Source of the DNA: Chaetomium olivaceum
Lineage: Eukaryota > Ascomycota > Sordariomycetes > Sordariales > Chaetomiaceae
Direction: 5' to 3'
DNA: 64,000 bases
Assembly (NCBI GenBank): GCA_039881045.1
Contig: JAYWVB010000006.1
Span: 186,001 to 250,000 of the forward strand
Every line of letters starts with the position of its first letter. Position 1 is the stretch's first letter. Shown here piece after piece: positions 11,865 to 22,737 of this stretch. A program made the position numbers and the translations under genes. The notes beneath the pieces were generated by a model. The model was not told where the DNA came from, searched no databases, and was given only the letters and a program-made list of their open reading frames with translations.

Positions 11865-13596
11865 ACGCATTTTGCTCGGGAAACCCCTTCTTAATCGCGA
11901 TTCCTTCAGGGTTCTGGTTGTAAGACTGTTACTGATGCACTTTCGGCGTTCTCTTCCCTCCTGTGGTGGATTACTGATGTTGGACGTCTCTTGGGCGTTT
12001 CAACCTTCTTCAAGCCCGTTACCCCTGTTCCCACTTTGCGTCGGCCAAAGAGCGATCCCGATTGGACGTTTCCAATACATTCCAATTCCGAAAATATAGC
12101 AGGGACATCCGCGACGACGATTTCTGGAGACAGTGGGACGTAGACTTACGCATGCGATCGTTCTTCTCCTTACGTTCTGGTGGAGTCGGTGGGAAGCTAA
12201 AATAGACACAGTCATGAGTAGGTAGCAATCGCAGGTTGGTTTCTCAACACTGTCCTCGTGATAATACCGGCCATGCATTCAGGTCTCGTGAGCATTCGAT
12301 GATTTCGAGTTGCTCAAGGCTAGGCGCTTGGCATGACAACATTGACTCGGCGACACCGAGCCTATCCTGGAATCGTGCGAGACAGTCCGGTCGCTTTAAG
12401 GATTACCGACGGCAGCTCGAATCTCATGGTCTCTCAAACGAGTTGTGTGTTGCTCTCTCATGTTCGATGGCTCCCAAGTTTCGAAAAGGATCCCCCGCTC
12501 TGCTCGGGGCAGCTCGGGTGGTGATGTTGTGATGGAGAGTTGCTCCGCAAAACACAGGTACCGACCGACCGAGGCGGGACTAATTAATTATGTCGGCTAT
12601 TGGCGGCAATACGTCGAGTCTCGACGAGCAACGATTTTACTCGTTGAGTCCCGGCAGCATTGCAGCCCTTGATGCATGCTACCGACAAGCTCGCCTCACA
12701 TGTACAAGCGGATAAGGGGGGCTTACGGGCTGCCAGGTACCCGTGATACTTGTCAGAATACGACTCGCTGCCTCACAGGGCATAGTGTTTCGCTGACCTG
12801 GCGGAGCGTCAGTCGCTGCAACTAACTTCTTTAGCCCACCTGCCTCCCTGGCCTAGTGTAGTTGGATCGACAGCAAGACATCGGTCGGTACCTTGCACTG
12901 GACCTTATTCCAAAAGCGCAAGTCAGGAGCTGCCAAGCAGACGATATCAAAACCACCTGAACAAAGGAGGCTTGCCTGGTCAAGCCAATTGCCTCATTGT
13001 CTTCGTCGACAAGTGTCCCGAATTTGGTTAACGGCTTCTTTGATGCCTAAGGGGCAAGTCATCGAGCGCGGCCATTTTTAGTTACAGCAGAGCTCAGCGC
13101 TGAGCCGTGAGGTGGCTTGGCGCCTTTGCCTTGTTTGAGTTTTCGTCATCTGGGCTCAGTGCTGTGCCGGCCCACAGCGACCAATCTCCACTGACCACAC
13201 GGTCCTCTTCAAAAGCTCAGTCAGAGCATCCTCCTTAGCAAATCTCCAAACCGAAATTGCCTTGCGTTCTCCTGTCGCCGTCTCCGTGACAGCCCTTTCC
13301 GAAGGACTCCTTGAAACCCACAGATACAGAACCTCGACAGCTTACCACTCCCCGAAAACGAGCACAGCGCCACCTATGCGACTCGAGGAACCGAAACCGG
13401 CTCGTTCTCCCGACATGTCAGCCTTGCGACCATAACCTTAAATCTGAACCCCCTCGACGTCTCGCCATCCTACTTCCCCAGACCGACGGCCAGCCGTTTT
13501 CTTGCTGACGGCCACGAACCTTTGGAGATCAGCGCCAACCGGCCTGCTGTTGAACGCCAAGTTTCATATTCAGTTTCTGTTGCTCAATCCCTCATA
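11865..13596. other. 1.7-kb intergenic region
   Basis: Between the SR protein and the mitochondrial carrier. All open frames are short and featureless. It should hold the carrier promoter and a long leader. Nothing recognisable seen. Confidence 0.5.
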
Positions 13597-14972
13597 ATGT
13601 CAGCCGTACGTATCCCTTGTCAGCATCCGCGGGGTTGTCTTCCGTCCGGCACTCCACCCACCACATTTCTAGTAGAACACTTCAAGAGCAGCTTCTGTGA
13701 GAGATGCCTCATATACTAACGCCATGGTTCCTCCACAGGCCCAGTCTACACAGTCCAAGCCCGGGCCCGAGCCCGAGCTCTCGACCTCGACCTCACCCCC
13801 CTCCCCACCACCCGCCGAGAAGCTGACCGCCATGGACCAATTCCTCGCCACCATCTCCCAGCCCGTTGTGGCAGCCTTCTGCGCCGGTGGCGTCGCGGGC
13901 GCGGTGTCGCGTACCGTGGTGTCGCCGCTCGAGCGCCTCAAGATCTTGTTTCAGATCCAGAGCGCGGGGCGCGACGCCTACAAGCTCAGCGTGGGCAAAG
14001 GGCTGGCCAAGATGTGGAAGGAGGAGGGCTGGCGCGGGTTCATGCGCGGGAATGGAACGAATTGCATCCGGATTGTGCCGTACTCGGCCGTCCAGTTTGG
14101 GAGTTACAATTTCTATAAAAGGGTGCGTAACCAACCCTCTGACCCTCAGGAATGTATGTACGTTTGGTTGTGGGGAGCCAGCTGACTCTCCTGCCGTAGC
14201 AGTTTTTTGAGCGCCACCCCGGGGACAGCCTCACGCCGGTAGCGCGCCTGTTCTGCGGCGGGATCGCCGGCATCACGTCCGTCACCTTCACGTACCCGCT
14301 CGACATCGTGCGCACGCGCCTCTCGATCCAGTCGGCGTCCTTTGCGGAACTCGGCGCGAAGCCGACCAAGCTCCCGGGCATGTGGCAGACCATGGGCACC
14401 ATGTACAGGACAGAGGGGGGTATCAAGGCGCTGTATCGGGGCATCATTCCGACGGTGACGGGCGTTGCGCCATACGTACGTGGACATATCTCGGAGGGGC
14501 CTTCCGGGCGGGGGAGTCTTGGCTAACCAGCAGCACAGGTTGGCTTGAACTTTATGACGTACGAGTTTGTCAGGCAATACCTGACATTGGAGGGCGATCA
14601 GAATCCCAGCGCCGTCCGGAAACTAGCCGCGGGTGCCATCTCCGGCGCTGTGGCGCAAACATGCACATACCCATTGTGAGTTTGACCCCGGCGGACTTGA
14701 AATCTGGGGGTTGGGGTACTGACTGAAACAGTGACGTCCTCCGGCGGCGATTCCAAATCAACACCATGTCCGGCATGGGGTATCAGTACAAATCCCTAAC
14801 CGATGCTGTCCGTGTCATCGTCACCCAAGAAGGCATCAAGGGGCTCTACAAGGGTATCATCCCGAACCTGCTCAAGGTGGCGCCGAGTATGGCGTCCAGC
14901 TGGCTGAGCTTTGAGCTCTGCCGCGATTTCCTCGTGAGCCTGAAGCCCGAAGAGGAGCCGCTTTTGCAGTGA
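13597..14972 (+). CDS. Mitochondrial carrier (SLC25 family, YPR011C-like)
   Basis: Six-helix inner-membrane transporter; the closest known group is probably yeast YPR011C, an adenosine 5'-phosphosulfate/PAPS carrier. Exons 13597-13605, 13739-14122, 14203-14475, 14539-14675, 14732-14972; 347 aa. Three carrier signatures are present, one per repeat: SPLERLK, YPLDIVRTR and YPFDVLRRR. Conserved contacts include FCAGGVAGAVSRTVVSPLERLK and GFMRGNGTNCIRIVPYSAVQF. The first exon codes only Met-Ser-Ala; its intron has an ACTAAC branch site. An alternative start at about 13724 (MVPPQAQ) is in frame if that intron is retained. The acceptor of exon 3 may be 3 nt earlier, adding a glutamine. Substrate is inferred by family only. 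Confidence 0.9.
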
Positions 14973-15213
14973 TCCTTCGCCGATATGTGCGTTCATCCAT
15001 CACGGTTCAACGACTTCATCACTGGCCCAATTCGCAGCCGAAATCGCGAAGAGTTTGTCGATCAAGGCAACTTTTTCCGTTCCTCTAGATGCGCCACTAA
15101 TAACCCTAGTTGTACATACACACCAAACATCACTTCCCTTGCTCTAGCTCTTGGCTTCCTAGACTTGTGGACAACAGCCGGGATCAATTCAACCAGGATT
15201 CCCACTCGACCGC

Positions 15214-16486
15214 TTACATAAAAGGCGGCAGCGAGAAGGTGTAGCCGGGGTTCTTGCCCCGGAAGATGCTCAGGAGAAGGCTATACACGACGAAGAGGAC
15301 ACCGAACCAGGCGATAAAGGCAATGCCCTGGTTCCTGGGGTCGGTCATCCGAGGCACTTTAATGGCCAGGGAAATGCTGGAAAGAGCAAGGATACCATCT
15401 GTTATTTGGGTTGGCGGCGTTAGATAGGCATACAGACGGGGATAAGGAGGCTGGACGGGCGGGGGTAACAAAAAAAAGGATAGACTTTGTTTGTAAAGCA
15501 CTTACACATGGCAGCCACAATCTGGGTCTCGAGGCCATACTGGTTCTGAAAGCCGCTCGCGAAATAGCTAATACCGCCGCGGCCGTCACCGGCGACGTAC
15601 GGAACGTTCCTGATCTGGTTGAACATGTGGCCGCTCGTGAACAGAAGGATGCAGATCAGCGTAATGGCGGCCCAGACGGTGCGGCTCTGGATAACCGGGA
15701 GCACGTAGGGCCAGGCGACGTAGGAGAAGGTCAAGGCGCCCGAGAGAATCACAAAGGTCGAGATCCAGCGCATCCAGTTGATGGGCCGCTTGATGGGCGG
15801 GTGAGGGCGGTCCGGCAGGTACCGCGCAACCCAGCTGTGCACAACCTCGGCCGCTTGAGCTCTGATAAAGGGGGACCCCATGGTTAGCATCTCTCCTCTT
15901 CGCAAAACGTCCATTCTCTTGAGCGACTTACCCGCCTGTGAAGTCATATCGAATCGGTTCCGACGAGGCAGTAGCGTGGGGGCCGGTCGTGGGCGGGAAA
16001 AAGAACAGCACCGGTGCCGTTTGGAGACCAAGCTATCATGCCAACCGTCTGTCAGTCAACCAACTCACACCACGCCCCCCCAAGGAAAGAACCCATCTCT
16101 CTCTCTCTCTCTCCGGGGCAACCTACACTCATAAAGATATCCCTTCCATCCCCAAAATCCAGCGTGCCAAACACCACACGCGACTCGCCCTTCCGGTCGC
16201 CGCCCGTCCAGCTGCGCGCCAGCAGCTCCCACTCGGGCTGGAACTCGCGGCACAGCTGGCAGCCGTAGCGCGAGTCCATCGCCGTCAGCAGCACCGCCAC
16301 GCTGTAGTCGCGCGGCGTCGCCGTCAGTTCCCGGTAGGAAGCATCGCTGAGCTTCACGGGGCTCGACGAGATCGCTTTGCTGTGGTAGAGCTGGAAGCGC
16401 TCTTCCGAGGTCTTCTTGCTGGTGGCGGCGAGGGTGGTGCTTGCCGCGCTGAGGAGCGCGGCTGTCAAGAGGTTGAGCAGCCTCAT
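15214..16486 (-). CDS. OST3: Oligosaccharyltransferase subunit OST3/OST6
   Basis: ER-membrane subunit of oligosaccharyltransferase, with a thioredoxin-like lumenal domain that holds substrate cysteines during N-glycosylation. Exons on the reverse strand: 16486-16127, 16032-15932, 15861-15506, 15398-15214; 333 aa. There is a signal peptide (MRLLNLLTAALLSAASTTLA) and a redox motif CQLC at residues 76-79 in DSRYGCQLCREF. Four C-terminal membrane segments follow (for example WISTFVILSGALTFSYVAWPY). The first intron contains a (CT)n tract; the second a GCTAAC branch site. It converges on the mitochondrial carrier and diverges from the coiled-coil gene. Paralogue choice (OST3 or OST6) cannot be resolved here. 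Confidence 0.93.
16096..16113. repeat. (CT)n microsatellite
   Basis: About nine CT units inside the first intron of the OST3 gene, near its donor site. Confidence 0.8.
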
Positions 16487-17055
16487 GGTGGGTGGGCGTG
16501 GTCCGGCGGCGGCCTGGTGTATGTATGTAGTCTGGGGGTGTTGTTGGATCAAAGTTGTCGCCGTGGGGAGGCCAATTGCTCCTGGACGGGTCACCAATTG
16601 GGTGGTGATGGTGGTCGAGTTCGTCGTGGAAGACGGCCGCTGCTGCTGGGTTTCGGGGGGGCCTTGGCGGGCGATTGGGATAGAGCTTCTGCTTCTGGCA
16701 AGTGTGTCCTTAAGGAACGTCAGCCAGCTAAACGGCCATGGAGCTCCAATGCTACCTGGTATGTGCAGCTGGCGATACCCCTGCAGCTTGGTATTGCCGG
16801 TCCGACAAAGATGCCAGGATGGCACGGTGGGGGCCGGTGTTATGCGCTAAGCTGCGTTGGGAAGACTGTTTACTTCAAACTGTGGGCAGCTTCTTGATTG
16901 CATTCCTCAACCATTGCATCATCTATATCTCACCATCTATCGTCCATCGCCTAAGCCCTTGATTCCTTGTTGCACCATTTTCGACTTGGTTGCCACTCCA
17001 TTATCAACGAATTTTGACCCTGTTTGATCTTGTTCACACCACTGTTTACATCCTT
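16487..17055. other. Shared upstream region, OST3 and coiled-coil gene
   Basis: 569 bases between divergent start codons. Both promoters must lie here. No clear TATA box or other element stands out. Confidence 0.5.
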
Positions 17056-19227
17056 ATGCCGCCAAAAAACGCGTCGCAATGTGTAAACATGGACTCTGAA
17101 GAGGTGCGCATCGTCCCTACTACGCGTCAGGTGCTGTTCTAACATGCTCAATCAATGTCAGAGAACCGAAACGATGCACAATCTCGACTTGAAGTACCAA
17201 CAGGCCATCCACGAGTGCGATCTCGTGGTCAAGACCGAAGAAGCAAGGCGGTTAAAGGTGCGCAGCATGGTGCTCCGCGACGAGACCTCGGGAGTCAAGG
17301 ACCAGCTTGCACAAAGGGACCTGCGTGTCAAGGAGCTTGTGGAGCAAATTGAGGATGTCCGCAGTCAGTTGGACAGCGCGCAGGAGAAGTCCCGCAGGCA
17401 GGATAACCTCATGCAGTCCCAAGCTCGCGAGATTACCAACCTGAAGGTGAATTTGACCGCTCGCCCGGCTTTCGGGCTTAGTTCTAATTTGTGTCGCAAC
17501 AGGAGGAACTCTCTGCTTTTAACGCTGTATCGCAAGACTCAGCCAAGGTCTTGTCCGAAAAGCTCGCCCTCTCCCGGGAAGTCGCCGTTCTCAAGCCGGA
17601 ATTAGAACACCTGCGATCGCAGCTTGCGCACCAGAAAGACGTTCTCGCTGAAAAGCTAGCTCTAGAACGTCAGCTGAATACGTTGGAAGTCGAGCTTGCC
17701 AATGAGAAGCGTGCTGCGGAGAAGGCAGCACAGAAACAGGACGGCGACAATGAAGTCGAGGAAGACCTCCGCAAGCAAGTGCGCGAGCTAGAGAAGGAAC
17801 TGGCCAAGGGAAAACGGCTCGCCGAAAAGAACTCGAAAAGCCATGCGGACAAGAACAGCGAGGCTGAGGGTGAGCTGCAAGGGCTCAGGGAGCAGCTGGC
17901 TACGGTGGTGGAGGAGAGCCTTGCTGCTGAAAAGCGCAGGGTGGACCAGCTCACCAAGGCCAAGTCCAACACAACGTCAGAAATGCAAGAAGAGATGGAA
18001 CAGCTTCGACAAGAGGTAGAGGAGGCCAAGAAGGCTCTTGCTGCGGAAAAGCGCGCAGCGCAGCGGCAAGTGAAGAAGGAAGCCGAATCAGCTTCTGACG
18101 AGGAGCTATCACAACTCCGGGAGGAACTTGCCGAGGCTGTTGCCAAGTTGGCGGAGCAGGCGAAGGCGCAAGAGAAACTCCGACGGGAGAGCGAGCAAGC
18201 ACAAGTTGATGCAGAGGAACGCCAGCAAGCTGCGTTTGATAAAGTGGACAGGTTGCGCAGTAAGCTGCGCGATGCACAGGAGGAGCTCAAGAAGTGCCGC
18301 GCTGAGCTGGAGAAGGCACAGGAGCGGGCAGTGAAGGTCTCTACCGTCGCCACAACCACAGTGCCGCTTAAGGGGGCCGGCGCGAAGGCGAATGCGAAGA
18401 AGAAGAGGTCAGCAGAGGAGATGAGCATGGACGACAAGGTTCTCCTCACCCCTGGCATGGACGACCGACCGAAGCGTCCTCTTAAGAAGAGGGGTTTCGA
18501 CCTGTCCATGGTCGGCGGGAAGTCCGAATTCTCCATCACGCCCTTCCTTAACAAGACGCACAATCCCGACGGGTCCCCGAAACCCACAGACAACGACACC
18601 ACGCCAACAGCGGCAGTTCAATTCCGCGGCGCCGAAGAAGAGGCCGCTCCCACTGAGCCGGCCCCCGAAGAGTCAGCAGCAGTCGAGTCCTCAGCCGTCA
18701 AACCCGCCTCCGCCGTCAAGCTTGTCGAAAAGCGGCCGCGTGGCAGGCCTCGCACAAAGCCCCTCAACGACGCCTCGCCCTCGACAAAGAACCTGGCAGC
18801 CCGGAACCGCAAGGCTCCGCGCGTCGAGTCGACGCTGGACAAGGTTACCGAAGAGGCAGAGGAAGGCGACAGCAGCACCAACCAAGATCAAGAAAACCTC
18901 CCCACAAACATTGCCGACTCCGAACCGACAACTGCCAGTGTCCCGGAGAAGGCGGAGCCCAAGAAGAAGAAGCGCAAGTTGCTGGGGGCAAATCCCTCGA
19001 CCATTTTCGATGGGGGCGAAGACGAGGGTGAGAAGGTCAAGCCGACCGCTACCGCTGCTCCTGCTGCGAAGCGACCGCCTATTGCCAAGGCCGGAGGTGC
19101 GAAAGCCACGGGGAAGGGTCCCAGTGCTGCGAGGTTTGGGGCGGGCGTCAAGAATGCCTTTGCCGGAGCGTCTTTTTCGCCGTTGAAGAAGGAGAGGAGG
19201 GGTGTAGCGGCCAGCTTCTTGGCATAA
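17056..19227 (+). CDS. Coiled-coil protein with AT-hook and nuclear signals
   Basis: Function not recognised. Exons 17056-17103, 17162-17446 and 17503-19227 give 685 aa; an in-frame ATG at 17089 is an alternative start. Residues about 20-390 are almost continuous heptad-like coiled coil rich in Glu, Lys, Ala and Gln. The C-terminal part has a conserved-looking block (KRGFDLSMVGGKSEFSITPFLNKT, about residue 445-468). It also has an AT-hook core (RPRGRPRTK, about 521-529), a strong basic nuclear signal (KKKKRKLLG, about 598) and a terminal FSPLKKERR block. The layout suggests a nuclear, possibly chromatin- or spindle-associated structural protein; that is inference. No other domain is visible. 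Confidence 0.85.
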
Positions 19228-19856
19228 CTGCCGCGGTGGGCGGGTGTTGTTGGTCTGGTGGGCTAGGGCATTTACTTCTGGTTGGGACTAGGCACGATGG
19301 GGTGGGCATATTTTGGCGTTGTGAGGGAGTGTGTTGTTGCATTTTGGTGTTCTGGGACTGGCTGGGAAGGCTGGGCATCTAGGCGTTGTTTATTCGTTAT
19401 GGCACAACCAACGGGACATCTTGATTCTCCCTCTATTCTAGCGAGTGATGTGAAGCTTCATTTCAATCTATGGTCATTTGCAAATTGTGACGAGATCTAA
19501 CCGCTGCCTTTCTCTTCACTAGAGCAACGACAGCCATTTAGATGAAAATCTCTAACTCGGAGCAAGGCTCCTTTACAGATAGCCAAGATTATGTATGCTT
19601 AGCGAGCGTTTTACCCGCCTAAAAGGTGAACTTTTACCGCTCAACTGCGCGCCAAGCATTGACCAATTGAGGAGTTGAGTTTAACCTAACAACTTCGCAC
19701 GCCTCAATCTCAGACTTGCAACTATCCAGCTTCATGACCTTTCCCAGCTACACAGTATAAGCCCAAACTTCCTCATTTACTCCGAGTTCTTCGCTTCAAC
19801 GAACAAACTTGGTACCCATACTTGTCCCTTCATGTGTAACCAAAACATCCACCCAT
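19228..19856. other. Intergenic region upstream of the MRM2-like gene
   Basis: 629 bases holding the 3' end of the coiled-coil gene and the promoter of the methyltransferase. Nothing else seen. Confidence 0.5.
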
Positions 19857-21470
19857 ATGCAAGCGCCATGGACCCGGACGCCACTCCGTCTGGCTGTCCC
19901 AGTCACTCGGGGACTCTCATGTTTAAACTGGACGAAAACCACCTTTAATTTACCTCTAATCAGCTCCTCACACCTTCTCCCCGCCCACGCCCGGACACCA
20001 TCAAAACCGCCAACCCCATCCCCCCACCCAACCCTCACCCAAACCCGCCCCGCATCCTCCTCATCATCCGGCTCCTGGAAAATCCGCCAGGGCGCCGACC
20101 CCTACACCCGCTCCGCCCGCGTGCAGGGGCTCAAGTCGCGCGCCGCCTTCAAGCTGTTCGAGATGGACATCAAGTACGGCCTGTTCCGCCGCGGCGCGGG
20201 CCAGGTCGTCGTCGACCTCGGCTATGCCCCCGGCAGCTGGTCGCAGGTCGCCGTCGACCGCACCGCGCCCAATGGGACTGTTTTGGGGATCGATATCATC
20301 CCCGCGCAGCAGCCGCCGAAGGGGGTGAGTACGATCCAGGGGAACTTTTTGAATCCGCGGGTGAGGGAGATGGTGAAGCAGGTGCTGGTGGAGGGGGATA
20401 GGAAGAGGAGGGCGGAGCGGGCGGAGAGGAGGGCGGAGAGGAGGGAGATGGGAAGGGGGGTGATTGACAGGGATGCGGAGGGGGAGGGGGAGGGGGAGGA
20501 AGAGGGTGATGAGGTGCCGGATCGGCCGAGTTATATTGATCTGGAGCGGATGGCGGCGCATGAGACTGATGCGGAGGTTGGCAGCAGCAGCAGCACGGTT
20601 TCGCCATCCTCCTCATCATCATCGCCCTCGCCGGACGAGAACGCCCAACTTAAGGAGGAGAGCACCCAACCTGAGGAGGAGAGAACACAGCCGAATGAGG
20701 ACAGCACCCAACCGAATGAGGAGCGTGCCCAACCGAAAAAGGAAGAGAAGCCGAATCTGCGGCTGGTAGACGTAGGTCGACATAGCAAGCAGACCATCCC
20801 ATACAAAAAAACAGCAACCAGCTAACACGGCCAACTCACTTTTCACAACACACCAGGTGGTACTCAGCGACATGTCAGCACCTTGGCCCCAGACCTACGG
20901 CTTCATGGTCAAAACTTTGAGTAACCCTTATAACAGGATGATGAACACGAGCGGCATCTTCTTCAAGGACCACGCCGGGAGCATGGTAATCAACCCCCCC
21001 TCCCCTCCTGCCAACCCAAAACCCCCAACCAAAACCCAAATCCCCAAGAAAACATGAGAAAAGAACCACAAACTAACCACCACCCCTCCCACCCCCGCCC
21101 CCCGCAAACAGGACCTCTGCTACGCCGCCCTCACCTTTGCGTCCGAGACGCTCAAGCCCGGCGGGCACTTCGTGTGCAAGTTCTACCAGGGGGCCGAGGA
21201 CAAGGCGCTGGAGAACAAGCTGAGGCAGATGTTCAAGTCGGTGCACCGGGAGAAGCCCGATGCGTCACGCAAGGTGTGTCTTTTCTTTTCTTTTCTTTTC
21301 TCTGTTTTCTTTTCTTTCTCGGTTTCTCACTCTCTCTCTTGTGGGAGTATGCTTGTGATTAGCAGGGCGTCGAGTCTGATTCATGGGGGTTTTAGGAGTC
21401 TCGAGAGTCGTTCTTTGTGGCGAAAGGGAGGAAAGGCGACGTGACGCTGGAGGATATTGAGGGGCAATAA
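19857..21470 (+). CDS. MRM2: Mitochondrial rRNA 2'-O-methyltransferase (FtsJ/RrmJ family, MRM2-like)
   Basis: Methylates a uridine ribose in the mitochondrial large-subunit rRNA. Exons 19857-20771, 20857-20985, 21112-21273 and 21396-21470; 426 aa. The N-terminus (residues 1-75) is Arg/Ser/Thr/Pro-rich and nearly free of acid, like a mitochondrial presequence. The FtsJ fold shows SRAAFKLFEMD (catalytic Lys), the SAM loop VVVDLGYAPGSWSQVA (about residue 117-132), LSDMSAPWPQ (catalytic Asp), GGHFVCKFYQG (Lys) and ESFFVAKG (Glu). Between the SAM loop and the catalytic Asp sits a ~120-residue insert: a basic ERAERR region, an acidic stretch, polyserine, then degenerate repeats of the type TQPNEE. 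The ATG at 19857 is the first in frame. Confidence 0.92.
20641..20746 (+). repeat. Degenerate coding repeat in the MRM2-like gene
   Basis: Five imperfect units coding roughly EE-S/R-TQP-N/E, inserted inside the methyltransferase domain between the SAM-binding loop and the catalytic aspartate. Confidence 0.7.
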
Positions 21471-21821
21471 CGGACGGGGACTGCTTCGGGCGAGGACCCG
21501 GGCAGACATGTAAAACCATATTGTACACATACTCGCAATACATTGTACAACACATGAATCAGATCAAACCAGGTCACAATCATATACAGTGTTGCGGGGC
21601 TCAATGGCATTGTCATTCATAGCAGTGGCATCAGTCATGTGCCATGCTGTCAATTCCTCATGCCCGTAAAAAAAGAAAAGACTTTTGTATTCCGTATGCC
21701 GCCTGTGGCCGACGGCACAGCATAGCAAGCCCAGAACCAAATGCCCCAAAACCATTGCCATGCGACGACCAAGAACCCCGTGCCACGCCCCAAACTCCAA
21801 AGGGTATCCACATCCACCACT
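21471..21821. other. Intergenic region between convergent genes
   Basis: 351 bases shared by the 3' ends of the MRM2-like and RPL18 genes. No gene seen. Confidence 0.55.
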
Positions 21822-22737
21822 TTAGACCTTGAAACCACGCGACCTGCGACGACCACGGGCGCGCTCGAACTTGCGGCCCTTGGAGCGGACATGGGGCTTC
21901 TATTAGGGGGGTCAGTACTGTTCTGCCAGATACCGTAAAAGAAAAGCGAAGGAAAACGTACCTTGTTCTTGTGGGGGCCCATGCCGAAGTGCTTGACGGC
22001 CTCGCGAGAGTTCTTGGGGCCGCGGAGCAGAAGGGTGTTGGCACCGGTGGGCTTCTCGAGAGCCAGCTGGTCAAGGGTGATGACCTCGCCGCCGGCAGCA
22101 GTGATGCGGGCACGGGCGGTGGCGGTGACGCGGAGGGCGGCGACCTGGACCTTGGGGACGGTCAGGAGACGGTTGTCGTCGGTGATGGTGCCAACAACGA
22201 CGATGGTCTTCTTCTCGTTGCCGTTCTTGAGGTTGGCCGCAATGCGGGACAGCGAGATGGGGGGGCGGTTGATGCGGCTCATGAACAGGCGGCGCAGGAC
22301 CACCTTGTTGAAGGGCGCATCAGTGCGGCCTAGAACTCTGTCAGCATCGTCGCCACTGCCCTTCCAAGGCATCAAATGACTTACGGGCCAGGAAGCGGTA
22401 GAGCTTCACCAAGAGCTTGAGGTAGACGTTGTCGCTCTTGGGGGCCTTGCGGTGCGTGGACCGCTCGTGGTGCTTCCGCAGATCGATACCTATTATTAAA
22501 CAAGGACTCCGGTCAGCCTTTGGATCCTGGTATGCTCAAATTGGCGCGTCGACCAGCGATGCATCGTCTCGAAGCTTAGGTCGGCCCATCTCTTTCGAGA
22601 AAAGGCTCAGAGACACAGCGACGACGACGAATTCTCGACCGGGAGCAAAAATGCCATATCGCAGAGAGAGACGTGTTTCAGAATCTCGTCCACTCGCACA
22701 CAAAGGCTTCGAGGAGGCCGAAGGGTTACGTACCCAT
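21822..22737 (-). CDS. RPL18: 60S ribosomal protein L18 (eL18)
   Basis: Cytosolic large-subunit ribosomal protein. Reverse-strand exons 22737-22734, 22489-22385, 22329-21962 and 21899-21822; 184 aa, the normal length. The first coding exon is only ATGG, followed by a 244-nt intron, an arrangement frequent in fungal ribosomal protein genes. The reading is unbroken: GIDLRKHHERSTHRKAP, then RTDAPFNKVVLRRLFMSRIN, TGANTLLLRGPKNSREAVKHFG and the basic tail RRRSRGFKV. No pseudogene signs. It converges on the MRM2-like gene. Confidence 0.97.

Noticed and set aside
17670..18602. 310-codon reverse open frame, very serine-rich
   Set aside because: It is the antisense of the Glu/Lys/Ala coiled coil; composition is fully explained by that.
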